DNA of 64,000 nt, from contig NZ_JAKRGB010000016.1 of the NCBI RefSeq assembly GCF_022347725.1, positions 62,001 through 126,000 on the forward strand, read 5' to 3'. The DNA comes from Ruegeria sp. Ofav3-42. GTDB lineage: Bacteria > Pseudomonadota > Alphaproteobacteria > Rhodobacterales > Rhodobacteraceae. The notes beneath the pieces were generated by a model. That model saw only the letters and a program-made list of their open reading frames with translations. It searched no databases and was not told the origin of the DNA. Both the position numbers and the translations under genes were made by a program. Positions 47,198 to 55,831 of the stretch are shown here, one piece after another (position 1 is the stretch's first letter; each line of letters opens with the position of its first letter).

Positions 47198-48217
47198 TCA
47201 GGTGCTCAGGTACTGCTCGGCAAATGCACAAACGCCTTCGGCGACCACTGGACCGAGGTCCTTGGCGGTCTGAGTTTCTTTGCGCGTATGCGCCCAGCCA
47301 AGAAGCGCAACGCCCCTTGCCATCATAAAACTGGGCAGCATTGCAATATGCTCCTCGGGCAGCTCGCGAACGGCGCTGTATCCCTCAATCAGCGCGCCCA
47401 CGACATCGTCGAAATGGGGCTCGTCGGCATGGAAGAAGACCGAGGTGGCAATGTCATACATGAACCAGCCGAAACCTGCGTCGTCAAAGTCCAGGATGCA
47501 AATATCATCGACCGTTTGCAGGATGTTTTCGGGCATGAGATCAGCGTGGATCAGACCGAACCGATCCTTTCCTGTTCCAAAGGCCTTCAACTCCCCGCGC
47601 AGCTTTTCGCGCACCTTGAGCATCAGGTCCTTCTGTTCGGAACTGAGCAAATCCAAGTCCCAGTAACGCCCCCAGAAGGGATCCGGACCTGTCAGGCCGT
47701 CAATGTCCCAGCCGTGGCGGGTAAAACCGTCGGGCTGTTTCCATTCAGTGGCGTGCTTGTGAACCTGCGCCATGAGTCTGCCGATTTCCTTAAAAACGCT
47801 GACCAAGCCATCAACGTCGAGATTGGTGCCCTCTTCGAAATTGCCGATGGGCGTCCCCTCTGACCACAACAGAATATCAACCTGGAACGCCTGCGCCTGC
47901 CCCTCGGGCGTTACGGTCTTGAACAGGGTACCGTCGGCAGCGGGGATGACTGTGGGAGTTGGAACGCCAGCTTCGTTGAGTGCGGTCGTCCACAACAGTT
48001 CCGAGTTCAACTCAGCGTTGGAGTGATACTCGGGGCGATGGACGCGCAGCGCATAGCGCGCATTGTTTTTCAGTTCCAGCTTATACACCGCGTTTTCACG
48101 GTGTTTGATGAGCGATAGCGTGCCCGCATTCAGATCCCAAGCGTCCAACGCCTGCGTGGCCGCCGCTTCCATGGCTGCGAGCTGTTCCCCGAGAGGCCGG
48201 GTAAAGAAATCCGTCAT
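47198..48217 (-). CDS. APH-family kinase of the microcompartment locus (probable amino-alcohol kinase)
   Basis: 339 residues from ATG 48217, which follows GGGAGAC at a good distance; a longer frame has no such site. The fold is the aminoglycoside/choline kinase type: YKLELKNNARYALRVHRPEY (Lys region), LIHADLMPENIL with the catalytic HxDxxxxN pattern, and ILDFDDAGFGWFMYDIA with the metal Asp. In RMM-type microcompartment loci a kinase of this family phosphorylates 1-amino-2-propanol, so that a PLP enzyme can remove phosphate and ammonia to give propanal. The presence of that PLP enzyme, aldehyde dehydrogenase and shell genes supports the same pathway here. Ethanolamine or another amino alcohol is also possible. 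Last gene of the minus-strand operon. Confidence 0.78.
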   Translation of the reverse strand: MTDFFTRPLGEQLAAMEAAATQALDAWDLNAGTLSLIKHRENAVYKLELKNNARYALRVHRPEYHSNAELNSELLWTTALNEAGVPTPTVIPAADGTLFKTVTPEGQAQAFQVDILLWSEGTPIGNFEEGTNLDVDGLVSVFKEIGRLMAQVHKHATEWKQPDGFTRHGWDIDGLTGPDPFWGRYWDLDLLSSEQKDLMLKVREKLRGELKAFGTGKDRFGLIHADLMPENILQTVDDICILDFDDAGFGWFMYDIATSVFFHADEPHFDDVVGALIEGYSAVRELPEEHIAMLPSFMMARGVALLGWAHTRKETQTAKDLGPVVAEGVCAFAEQYLST

Positions 48218-48294
48218 GTGTCTGTCTCCCAGCGGGGCCGAACCCAAAAAAGCGGACCCCGCCTGCGTTGTGGTTGAAGCGGCAGGACCGCAGG

Positions 48295-48567
48295 TTAAGT
48301 CAGGCCGACCAGCGCTTCGACTTCCGCATGGGGACGGGCGATGACATGAGTGGCCACCACTTCGCCGATGGCGTTAGCGGCTTCCGCACCGGCTTCGATG
48401 GCGGTTTTCACCGCACCCACATCGCCCTTGACCGAGATCGAGACGAGGCCAGCACCCACTTCCTTGGTCTGCAGAAGGCTGACATTGGCAGCTTTGGCCA
48501 TCGCGTCCAGTGCCGCGACGGCAGCGACGTGGCCGCGGGTTTCAAGAAGTCCGACAGAGTTCGACAT
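48295..48567 (-). CDS. Microcompartment shell hexamer protein (BMC-H)
   Basis: 90 residues from ATG 48567, preceded by GGAGAAC. The single BMC domain opens SNSVGLLETRGHVAAVAALDAMAKAANV, with the typical GxxET start, and continues LVSISVKGDVGAVKTAIEAGAEAA and VVATHVIARPHAEVEALV (the RPH strand). Such proteins form the flat hexagonal tiles of the shell. It is the only BMC-H gene in the locus, which is unusual, since many loci carry several. It lies between the pentamer gene and the kinase gene in the operon. Confidence 0.93.
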   Translation of the reverse strand: MSNSVGLLETRGHVAAVAALDAMAKAANVSLLQTKEVGAGLVSISVKGDVGAVKTAIEAGAEAANAIGEVVATHVIARPHAEVEALVGLT

Positions 48568-48650
48568 GATGTTCTCCAATTTTTTGCTGTAACTGTTTCA
48601 TGAGTGGGTGGGCGGTGTTCCGTCTGCCATTTGCAGCGTTCGCGACCGGG

Positions 48651-48884
48651 CTATTCCAATGAGGCGATAATCAACGCATCGATGGGTGCCCCTGCCGGGA
48701 AGTGGGCGGCGCAGGCCGCGCCGGTGGTGACAAGAACCTTTTCTCCCTTTGCGCAGACCAATGGATCATAGGCTATGATCCGCCCCGCCTCGTGATCCAG
48801 ATCGACCTCAACCAGCGTGCCGCTTGGCAGGTCATCGACGGTACGCAGGGACCAAAGGTTTCCCGTGATTTTACCGGTCAGCAT
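48651..48884 (-). CDS. Microcompartment vertex pentamer protein (BMC-P, EutN/CcmL family)
   Basis: 77 residues from ATG 48884, four bases after the stop of the gene before it and with GAGGTAGCGAG as ribosome site; the ATG 15 bp upstream is less likely. It reads MLTGKITGNLWSLRTVDDLP and then LVEVDLDHEAGRIIAYDPLVCAKGEKVLVTTGAACAAHF, the usual EutN/CcmL pattern including GxKVLVxxG. Five copies cap each vertex of the shell. A single pentamer gene is enough to close a shell with the one hexamer and the tandem-domain protein here. Confidence 0.9.
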   Translation of the reverse strand: MLTGKITGNLWSLRTVDDLPSGTLVEVDLDHEAGRIIAYDPLVCAKGEKVLVTTGAACAAHFPAGAPIDALIIASLE

Positions 48885-48888
48885 CTCG

Positions 48889-49194
48889 CTACCTCTCATC
48901 CAATAGTTTCAGTTTCAGCCCCAGGGCGCGCAGGGTTTCTCTCGCGCGCGGTGTCACGGGTGTACGTGGCGCGAGCAGCAAGACAGTGGCACCCGCTGCT
49001 GCATGACGCTTGACCACACGTTCACTGAGCAGCCCGTCGATTACGATGCCTCGTTCTGCACCGGACGCGGACAAGGCCGAATGCGGGTCGGTCTCGCCCG
49101 ATTTGGTCGATCTGTCCTGTACGCTCGCGGCCCTAAGTTCTTCCTTCAGTATCTCTGTAACGAGCTGTTTGAGCAGCCCTCGTAGCTCGCTCAT
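48889..49194 (-). CDS. Small microcompartment-associated protein with an encapsulation-like N-terminal helix
   Basis: 101 residues, no known enzyme motif. Residues 1-20 (MSELRGLLKQLVTEILKEEL) form an amphipathic helix that closely matches the C-terminal tail of the aldehyde dehydrogenase in this operon (LLKSLLREILTEEL). A flexible, polar linker follows (about 22-45), then a compact C-terminal part (GIVIDGLLSERVVKRHAA, TVLLLAPRTPVTPRARETLRALGLKLK). The ending TP-x-A-R-E-hhh-LG-hKL is shared with the tail of the PLP enzyme. It probably targets to the shell lumen and may link cargo; this is inference. It overlaps the tandem-domain shell gene by 4 bp. Confidence 0.7.
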   Translation of the reverse strand: MSELRGLLKQLVTEILKEELRAASVQDRSTKSGETDPHSALSASGAERGIVIDGLLSERVVKRHAAAGATVLLLAPRTPVTPRARETLRALGLKLKLLDER

Positions 49195-49799
49195 GCGCCC
49201 ACCTCGATTGCTGCCAAGGCACGGGACTGTGCCAATTGGATTTCCTCGTCGCTGCCAGCAATTTTCAGACGCCCCATGGAACCGGTGAACCGGATGTCCA
49301 CCGGGATAAAGTTCGTTTCCTTCTCCGCCTCGTTAAGCGCGTGTATCGCCAGCGGTGCGGGCAAACATTCAATGGTCAAAAGGCTCTGACCCTTTGCCAC
49401 GTTCTCGTTACGCGTAACCGCGCGAGTGATCCGGGCGTGAGCCTCGGAGAGGTTGGAGACCCGGAAATTGCTGATCACCTCAGCCGCCGTATCCGGGAGC
49501 TGCAGATCAAAGGCCGCGAGAACTGATTCCACCGCAGCCCGCAGATCAGAGATCGACGGCGAGGTTACGCCCAGGTAGGCCACACGCCCGTCAAGCTGAA
49601 AGATTACGGGTTCGGCTTCGATTTCCTTTTGCAGATGATCGGCAACCGCTTCAATCGCACCCGTGGGCTGCACTTCGAACAGAAGCAACGAGCGGCCTGC
49701 CTCGACCTTGGCACCAATTCGGTTTGCGACGGTCAAAAGAGCGGCCGTGGCGGGCTGAAGTTGATCAACGAGGATCAGGGACGCAAGGTTGGTGCTCAT
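49191..49799 (-). CDS. Microcompartment tandem-domain shell protein (BMC-T)
   Basis: 202 residues from ATG 49799, with GGGAGAAGACCT upstream; a longer frame exists but has no such site. Two BMC-like halves are visible: one with LILVDQLQPATAALLTVANRIGAKVEAGRSLLLFEVQPTGAIEAV, a second from about residue 110 with FRVSNLSEAHARITRAVTRNENVAKGQSLLTIECLPAPLAIHALNEAEK. Three copies form a pseudohexamer, often with a larger pore for substrates or cofactors. It lies after the aldehyde dehydrogenase gene (74-bp gap) and overlaps the small protein gene by 4 bp. Confidence 0.85.
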   Translation of the reverse strand: MSTNLASLILVDQLQPATAALLTVANRIGAKVEAGRSLLLFEVQPTGAIEAVADHLQKEIEAEPVIFQLDGRVAYLGVTSPSISDLRAAVESVLAAFDLQLPDTAAEVISNFRVSNLSEAHARITRAVTRNENVAKGQSLLTIECLPAPLAIHALNEAEKETNFIPVDIRFTGSMGRLKIAGSDEEIQLAQSRALAAIEVGA

Positions 49800-49873
49800 A
49801 GGTCTTCTCCCGGCTGGGGGGGCTGTGAAATGGGCCTGTGCAATTCGGGTTGGGATGCAGTCGGCGGCGTTGT

Positions 49874-51400
49874 TCATGGCGTCTTTGACCCACTCAACTC
49901 TTCGGTCAGGATTTCCCGAAGCAGAGATTTCAGCAGGTCGCGATCAAGCCCTGCGAGGTGGGTCGCTGGCTCAGCAGCGGCGGCTGCCAAGGCAGGCGTT
50001 ACGGCTGCTTCGATGGCCGCCTGACTGTCACGGACCGCGCCCTCCATGTCGCCCAATACCTCCGAAGGGTCCGTGTTGTAGGCGACGCGGGTCCATTGAA
50101 CGAGGCTTTCAGCGCCTACATTGCGGTCCACCGAGCTGCGCCCGAAGAAACCCGTCCCGATGGTGGCCGAAGCGTTCAGATTGGTCACCACACCACTGGA
50201 CCCCAGCACCCCTTCGGCATTCACCGAGATCCGGCAGACCGGCAAAGCGCGTCCGTATTCGACGGCCAACCGCGGGTCATTGGCGTGCAGCACAGCGGAA
50301 TGCCCCTTGCCCATAACGTCAAGCATGGCACGAGCCACTTTGATCCCCTCGCGCGCGTTGCCCACCTCGATGTAGCCAAGGATGGGGCACATCTTTTCCT
50401 TAATGAACGGCTCATGCCGCCCGAAACTCGTGATCGGCAAAATTAAAACCAAAGTCCCTTCGGGCACGTCGATTCCGGCGCCTGTGGCGATGACATCGGC
50501 ATCTTTGCCTAAAACGGCAACGTTGAACCGCCCATCCGGATAGACATATTCGCGTAGCTTGCGGCGTTGCTCACTGCATTCGACGATATGGGCTTTGTTG
50601 GCCACAAGTTCGGATTTGAGCCGCTGCGCAATACGCAGATCGGCGATAACAACGCTCTCGGAGGTGCACAAAAGCGAGTTGTCAAAACTCTTGGAGCGCA
50701 CGATCCGCGCAGCGGCCTGCTCGATATCGGCGGTACGGTCCACATAAGCGGGTACGTTGCCAGGACCAACGCCAATGGCAGGATTGGAAGAGGAATAGGC
50801 TGCTCGCACCATGGCAGGGCCGCCCGTGGCCAAGGTCAGATTGTTGCGCTCATCAGCCATGAGAGCCTGCACCAAAGGGACCGTCGGCTCGGGGATAATC
50901 TGGAGCGCATGGGGCGGCGCACCCGCCGCCACCGCCGCATCGTGCAACAAGTTGAGCGCATGTGTTGAACATGCCTTGGCACCCGGATGGGGGGATAGGA
51001 TGATGGCATTGCGAGTCTGTAACGCGATCAGCGACTTGAAAAACACCGTACATACCGGGTTGGTCACCGGGATCAGCGCCATGATCACGCCAGCAGGCTT
51101 GGGGATTTCGACCATTTTTTCTTCGGTCAGAACACGCGGGCGAATGTACTCACTAACATCAGCCGTGAGCCATGGCACACTGTTGAGGCGGTTCTTTTCG
51201 ATCTTTGAGGCGACGCGACCATATCCCGTCTCGCGCACCGCCCATTCTGCATAGAATTCGGATTGCTCCGAAGCGGCTTGCGCGACGGCACGCACGATCT
51301 TCTCGATTTGTCCAATGGACATGTCCGACAGCTTCGACGCAGCGCGCTGCGCCCGATCCATCAACGGGTTGAGAAGTTCCTTGTCGATGTCGCTTTGCAT
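49874..51400 (-). CDS. CoA-acylating aldehyde dehydrogenase with C-terminal encapsulation peptide
   Basis: 508 residues. It belongs to the EutE/PduP/AdhE-N-type acylating dehydrogenases: PKPAGVIMALIPVTNPVCTVFFKSL, ATGGPAMVRAAYSSSNPAIGVGPGNVPAYVD, and the catalytic Cys245 in KSFDNSLLCTSESV. It oxidises an aldehyde to acyl-CoA with NAD, here most likely propanal or a close relative made from a phosphorylated amino alcohol. After an alanine-rich linker (PALAAAAAEPATHL) the last ~20 residues (LDRDLLKSLLREILTEEL at 485-502) form the amphipathic helix that targets cargo into the shell. First gene of the minus-strand operon, divergent from the TetR gene, with 239 bp of shared control region. Confidence 0.9.
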   Translation of the reverse strand: MQSDIDKELLNPLMDRAQRAASKLSDMSIGQIEKIVRAVAQAASEQSEFYAEWAVRETGYGRVASKIEKNRLNSVPWLTADVSEYIRPRVLTEEKMVEIPKPAGVIMALIPVTNPVCTVFFKSLIALQTRNAIILSPHPGAKACSTHALNLLHDAAVAAGAPPHALQIIPEPTVPLVQALMADERNNLTLATGGPAMVRAAYSSSNPAIGVGPGNVPAYVDRTADIEQAAARIVRSKSFDNSLLCTSESVVIADLRIAQRLKSELVANKAHIVECSEQRRKLREYVYPDGRFNVAVLGKDADVIATGAGIDVPEGTLVLILPITSFGRHEPFIKEKMCPILGYIEVGNAREGIKVARAMLDVMGKGHSAVLHANDPRLAVEYGRALPVCRISVNAEGVLGSSGVVTNLNASATIGTGFFGRSSVDRNVGAESLVQWTRVAYNTDPSEVLGDMEGAVRDSQAAIEAAVTPALAAAAAEPATHLAGLDRDLLKSLLREILTEELSGSKTP

Positions 51401-51462
51401 CCGTTCACCAAGTCATCCTGCTATTCCGGTTCGGGGCACTTCAGGTACCTGATGGGGCATAT

Positions 51463-51482
51463 AATCCGAATATTTTCGGATT
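51463..51482. promoter_or_regulatory. Candidate TetR operator in the divergent microcompartment control region
   Basis: AATCCGAATATTTTCGGATT: perfect 8-bp arms and a 4-bp spacer, midway between the divergent aldehyde dehydrogenase and TetR genes (gap 51401-51639). A TATAAT box on the plus strand at 51460-51465 overlaps its left arm, so binding there would block a promoter. A second, short palindrome CAGGTACCTG lies at 51441-51450. Confidence 0.55.
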
Positions 51483-51639
51483 TAAAGAGAGAAGATTCAA
51501 ATTTTTCCCCTCTTGCCCTTTCCTATTTCGAATTCCTTCTTATTATATGAAGGTGACTTGGCAGCGCGCCAGACCGTTCTGACGGGGTTTGGCGCAGTGT
51601 CAGCGGTTGGCCGAAGGTCACTGTGGAACGGATGGCGAG

Positions 51640-52326
51640 ATGGACAAAACAGTTCGGACGAGACACAAAGCGAAACGTGGCCCGCAAGCGCGCGGTTTAG
51701 CGCGCCGCCTGAAGCTTGAGGCAGCGGCAGAAACGCTTTTGGAACGCGGCGACATCGATCAGATATCGCTGGCCGATGTGGCGAAGGAGGCCGGGATTCC
51801 CGTCGCCTCCGCCTATTCTTTCTACAGCAATATCAGTGATTTGTTCGCTGCGCTCCAGATCACCCACACCGAATGGATGTTCGATGAGGTTGAGCGCGCC
51901 ATAAAGCCTGAGGCCGCGCAGGCCTGGTCAGAAATCATTGAGCAGATCATTGACGGTTTCACCCGCTGTCTGCGGGACAGCCGCGTGCTGCAACAGCTTC
52001 GCCTCTCACACAAGGTGCTCCCTGAAGTTCGCTATGCCGAAGGGCGCCCTCGTGGCGTCGATTTTGCGGAACGCGTGCATACGATGATCGATCAGGGGTT
52101 CGAATTGCCAGAAATAGAAGGTGGCCTGAAACCCTTCGTCGTCATGCTCGACATTGCCGAAGCTGTTCTGGTTTCCGAATTCATTCGGTCCAACGAACTG
52201 CCCAAGGGCACCGCGCTGGAGGCAAAACGGGCCACCATCGCCTATCTCAATCTCTATATTCCCGCGATTCTGCCGCGTCGCCGCACATCGGAAGACACAG
52301 GAGCACAAGATGTCGTCCCCAAGTGA
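51640..52326 (+). CDS. TetR-family transcriptional regulator of the microcompartment locus
   Basis: 228 residues from ATG 51640 (MDKTVRTRHKAKRGP); longer starts have no support. The N-terminal HTH is typical: LKLEAAAETLLERGDIDQISLADVAKEAGIPVASAYSFYSNISDLFAAL. The C-terminal ligand domain is helical and not assignable. It is divergent from the shell operon and its 3' end overlaps the PLP enzyme gene by 17 bp, so the regulator and enzyme are one transcript. It probably represses both directions and is released by the pathway substrate or a product; this is inferred from arrangement and the operator-like palindrome. Confidence 0.88.
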   Translation: MDKTVRTRHKAKRGPQARGLARRLKLEAAAETLLERGDIDQISLADVAKEAGIPVASAYSFYSNISDLFAALQITHTEWMFDEVERAIKPEAAQAWSEIIEQIIDGFTRCLRDSRVLQQLRLSHKVLPEVRYAEGRPRGVDFAERVHTMIDQGFELPEIEGGLKPFVVMLDIAEAVLVSEFIRSNELPKGTALEAKRATIAYLNLYIPAILPRRRTSEDTGAQDVVPK

Positions 52327-53863
52327 GCTGAAGCTCGAAACCGACCAATTGGCCCATGTCAAATTCGACGGTTATGACGTGGAATCGACCACCAGCGCAG
52401 CCCTGATCGCCCGGCGGGCCAAGCATTTCGCAGGCAGTTTCTTATTCTATCAGGACCCGATCGAGATCGTCTCGGGCAAGGGCGCACGGCTGACTGACCA
52501 AAAGGGACGTCAATATATCGACTTCTACAACAATGTGCAGTCGATGGGTCATTCCAACCCCGATGTGGCGCGGGCAATCGCAAAGGCCTACGCCACGCTC
52601 ACCACCCACACGCGCTACCTCAACAAAGAGGTCATCGAACTGGCCGAAGAAGCAGTGGCCACGCTTCCCGGCGAGCTGGATGTCTGCCTTTTCGTCAACT
52701 CCGGCACAGAGGCCGCCGAACTGGCCATGCGGATCGCGCGGGTTGTGACCGGGAAGACGGGGATCGCGGTGCTGGAAAACAGCTATCATGGCAATTCAAA
52801 GCTGGTGGGCGAGATGTCCACAGGCACTTACCCTGCTGCTAATCGCCCGGACTACATTCAGGCCATCGCGCCGCCCAACCTATATCGCGGACAGTTTACG
52901 TCCGCCAACAGTGACCCCGCGACTTTAGGCCGTCGATACGCCGATCTGCTCTACCCCGCCATCGACGCGTTGGAGCGAAACGGGCACGGGCTTTCCGCCT
53001 TCGTCTGCGACTCGATTTTCGACAGCCATGGCGTTCTTGAAGCCCCTGCGGATTACTTCCAACAGGTCTACCGCAAGGTACGCGCAGCGGGCGGGCTATG
53101 CGTTGCTGACGAGGTGCAGGCAGGGGTTTGCCGAACAGGCACATTCTGGGGCTTCGAGCAATACGACGTCATCCCGGACATCGTTTTCTGCGGCAAGCCC
53201 TTTGGTTGTGGCTACCCGGTTGCCGCTGTCTTCACCACGCGCGCCATTGCTGACTATTGGGCAAAGCGTGACATTTATTTCAATACATTCGGCGGCAATC
53301 CCGTTGCCGCCGCAGCCGCCAGGGCGGTGATCCACTATGCACGCAGAAACAACATACCAACCCATGTGAACGAAATGGGGAGGCATCTGCGCAAGAAACT
53401 TGGAGAGTTGGCCCAAAGGCACCCGATGATTGGCAATATCCGAGGGAAAGGACTGTTTGTCGGTGTTGAACTGGTCAAGGACCAGGGCACCAAGGAACCC
53501 GCCACGGATATTGCGCGGTATATTCCTGATGAAATGAAGAAGCGCGGGGTCCTGATCGGTTTATCCGGGCCTTTGGGGAACTGCTTGAAATTCCGTCCTC
53601 CACTGGTGATTACCAAAGCCGACATCGACCGAACGGTTCGTATTTTCGACGAGGTGCTTACCAGATTGCGCCGTCAAGCGAAAAAGGGGGCGATGAGCAG
53701 CGTCGGCCGTGTGAACGAAGGGATCGTCAACGAACGCGTAGTTTTGGCCGCCAACAAGCGCGACCAGCGGGAATTGTCTGTTTCGAGAAGTGTGGCCATC
53801 ACCCCGTTAGCCTGGGATCTGGCGAGGCAGCTGGGTGTAAAGTTACACAGAGATCGCTTTTGA
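52310..53863 (+). CDS. Class III PLP-dependent aminotransferase-like enzyme (probable amino-alcohol phosphate phospho-lyase)
   Basis: 517 residues from ATG 52310 (MSSPSELKLETDQLAH), which has AGGAG upstream; a longer frame reads into the TetR gene. The class III fold is clear: YIDFYNNVQSMGHSNPDV, LFVNSGTEAAELAMRIARV, CVADEVQAGVCRTGTFWGFE and the PLP Lys in VFCGKPFGCGYPVAAV. In loci with an APH kinase and an acylating aldehyde dehydrogenase such an enzyme removes phosphate and ammonia from the phosphorylated amino alcohol instead of transferring an amino group. A C-terminal extension of about 60 residues ends ITPLAWDLARQLGVKLHRDR, similar to the end of the small microcompartment protein. True transaminase activity is not excluded. 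Confidence 0.82.
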   Translation: MSSPSELKLETDQLAHVKFDGYDVESTTSAALIARRAKHFAGSFLFYQDPIEIVSGKGARLTDQKGRQYIDFYNNVQSMGHSNPDVARAIAKAYATLTTHTRYLNKEVIELAEEAVATLPGELDVCLFVNSGTEAAELAMRIARVVTGKTGIAVLENSYHGNSKLVGEMSTGTYPAANRPDYIQAIAPPNLYRGQFTSANSDPATLGRRYADLLYPAIDALERNGHGLSAFVCDSIFDSHGVLEAPADYFQQVYRKVRAAGGLCVADEVQAGVCRTGTFWGFEQYDVIPDIVFCGKPFGCGYPVAAVFTTRAIADYWAKRDIYFNTFGGNPVAAAAARAVIHYARRNNIPTHVNEMGRHLRKKLGELAQRHPMIGNIRGKGLFVGVELVKDQGTKEPATDIARYIPDEMKKRGVLIGLSGPLGNCLKFRPPLVITKADIDRTVRIFDEVLTRLRRQAKKGAMSSVGRVNEGIVNERVVLAANKRDQRELSVSRSVAITPLAWDLARQLGVKLHRDRF

Positions 53864-54095
53864 GAACATCAACGGGGATGGCATTACCCACTTGCCTGTC
53901 CGAGATAGAGAGTTGCCCATCCCTTGCTGAAAAGGCAGTCATGTCGAGAGTTGTAGTTCCACGACCCTAAATCACCAGCACCGGCGTGGCGGTGTGAAGA
54001 GTGGATCGTAGCACTTTCAACGAATGTTGCTAAGAAATTGCCAGAGCTTCTGGCGGATGTCATTTAACGTTCAGGAACAAGAGGAATATTCCAAG

Positions 54096-55550
54096 ATGCG
54101 TTTCATTGCTTCACTGCTTTTGTTTTTTGGTCTGGTTCAACAGAGCCACGCGCAGGAACAGCCCAACATTCTGTTGGTCCTGACCGACAATACCGGTTGG
54201 GCAGATTGGGGCGTCTATGGCGGCGGTGAGCTGCGGGGGGCGCCGTCCCCAAGAATTGACGACCTTGCCGCGGATGGAATGCGCCTTCTCAACTTCAACA
54301 CGGAACCGCAATGCACCCCCAGCCGCGCGGCCCTGATGACAGGACGGCACGCCATCCGAAGCGGCGCGCACAGCGTTCCCATCGGCACGCCTCTCTACGG
54401 GTTGGTGCCGTGGGAAATCACCCTTGCAGAAACTCTGTCAGCCTCGGGCTATGCAACCGGTGCCTTTGGCAAATGGCATCTTGGGCGCACCGAGGGCCGC
54501 TTTCCGACCGATCAGGGATTTGATGAGTGGTATGGGATTCCGAACTCGACAGACGAGGCGATCTGGCTTGCACCCGACCTCCTGAGCAAGCATTCGGTTC
54601 TGGCGGATGTTGAATTGGCAGATTCCGACAAACCCTGGATCATGGAAGCGTCGCGAGGAGAGCTGCCCGTTCGCCTGAAACCCTATGATCTGGATGAGAG
54701 ACGTACGATCGACGGGGAGCTGACAGACAAGACGATAGACTTCATGTCGCGCAGCGTTGAAAGCGGTACGCCATTTTTCGCCTTTGTTCCGTTGACAGCG
54801 ACCCATTATCCGACCCAGCCGCATCCTGATTTCAGCGGGGTGAGTGGTCATGGCGAATATGCGGACATGCTGATGCAGACGGATGCCTATCTCGGCAAAA
54901 TGCTGGACGCGATTGATGGCTTGGGCGTTCGCGACAACACCATCGTGATTTTCACCGCCGACAACGGGGCGGAACACCCCGACAACGGCGATGGAGAGTA
55001 TACCGGCTGGACGGGCCCATGGGCCGGAACATACTTCACGGCGATGGAAGGGGGATTACGGGCCCCGTTCATCGCGCGCTGGCCTGAGAAAATCCCGGCA
55101 GGTCGGGTGAGCAACGAGATTGTTCATATTGTCGATATCTTCACCACTCTGGCGGCCATCGGTGGGGCTGACATCCCCGATGACCGTATGATCGACGGCC
55201 TGGAGATGACGGAATTCTTCACCGGAGAGCGTGCAGAGTCAGGGCGCGAAGGGTTTGTGATCTATGTTGGCGAAGACCTGCGCGCCCTGAAATGGAGAGA
55301 CTGGAAGTGGCACTTTGCCTGGCAAGAGACGAAGTATGATCCGATTGAGCAGTTTTCCACCGTTCCAAAAGTCGTGAACCTGGTGAAAGACCCGCGTGAG
55401 ACCAGACAGGTCGCAGAGCCGTACAATAGCTGGATTCAGTATCCCTTCGTGAAGATGTTGGCCGAGTTCCATGCAACCGTCGCGCAGTATCCGCATATCC
55501 CGCTGGGTGCGCCGGACGACTATGCTGGACCAGAGAGTGCAAACCAGTAG
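54096..55550 (+). CDS. Periplasmic sulfatase (arylsulfatase family)
   Basis: 484 residues from ATG 54096, with GAGGAAT upstream; a longer frame adds an unlikely tail before the signal peptide. The signal peptide MRFIASLLLFFGLVQQSHAQ sends it to the periplasm. The sulfatase core is present: NILLVLTDNTGWADWG (metal), the CTPSR modification site at Cys73-Arg77, which a maturase converts to formylglycine, then GRHAIRSG, GKWHLG and NTIVIFTADNGAEHPDN (metal). It removes sulfate from a sulfated organic compound, for example algal polysaccharide in the sea; substrate unproven. No sulfatase-maturing enzyme is in the window. It stands alone downstream of the microcompartment enzyme. Confidence 0.88.
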   Translation: MRFIASLLLFFGLVQQSHAQEQPNILLVLTDNTGWADWGVYGGGELRGAPSPRIDDLAADGMRLLNFNTEPQCTPSRAALMTGRHAIRSGAHSVPIGTPLYGLVPWEITLAETLSASGYATGAFGKWHLGRTEGRFPTDQGFDEWYGIPNSTDEAIWLAPDLLSKHSVLADVELADSDKPWIMEASRGELPVRLKPYDLDERRTIDGELTDKTIDFMSRSVESGTPFFAFVPLTATHYPTQPHPDFSGVSGHGEYADMLMQTDAYLGKMLDAIDGLGVRDNTIVIFTADNGAEHPDNGDGEYTGWTGPWAGTYFTAMEGGLRAPFIARWPEKIPAGRVSNEIVHIVDIFTTLAAIGGADIPDDRMIDGLEMTEFFTGERAESGREGFVIYVGEDLRALKWRDWKWHFAWQETKYDPIEQFSTVPKVVNLVKDPRETRQVAEPYNSWIQYPFVKMLAEFHATVAQYPHIPLGAPDDYAGPESANQ

Positions 55551-55831
55551 CGAAAGGATCGGTTTGGCGGAACGAACACTATTAGCGCGTAGCGTATTGT
55601 CAGTTTCGAACAGGCAACACCAAGCGCGTTCAAGTCAAAGGTGAAAGATCGTGTTCGGTGTTTCCGATCAAAAGCGACGTGTTCCAGGGCCCGCAGCCGG
55701 ATTTGCATGGAAACTGCAGAGAGTAGCGGCAGTGGGCCCAACATGACAGGTACTTTACAAACCTGGTCGGCTATGACGTGCACCTCACAACCGACCTTTG
55801 CGTACCCGAGTTTCCCGCCGCATTTGGACTA

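Noticed and set aside
54024..54095. Longer start for the sulfatase
   Set aside because: It would put 24 polar residues before a clear signal peptide; ATG 54096 has a ribosome site and starts the signal directly.
55551..55831. Possible small gene between sulfatase and amidase
   Set aside because: Frames of about 70 codons only, without ribosome sites or domain resemblance.
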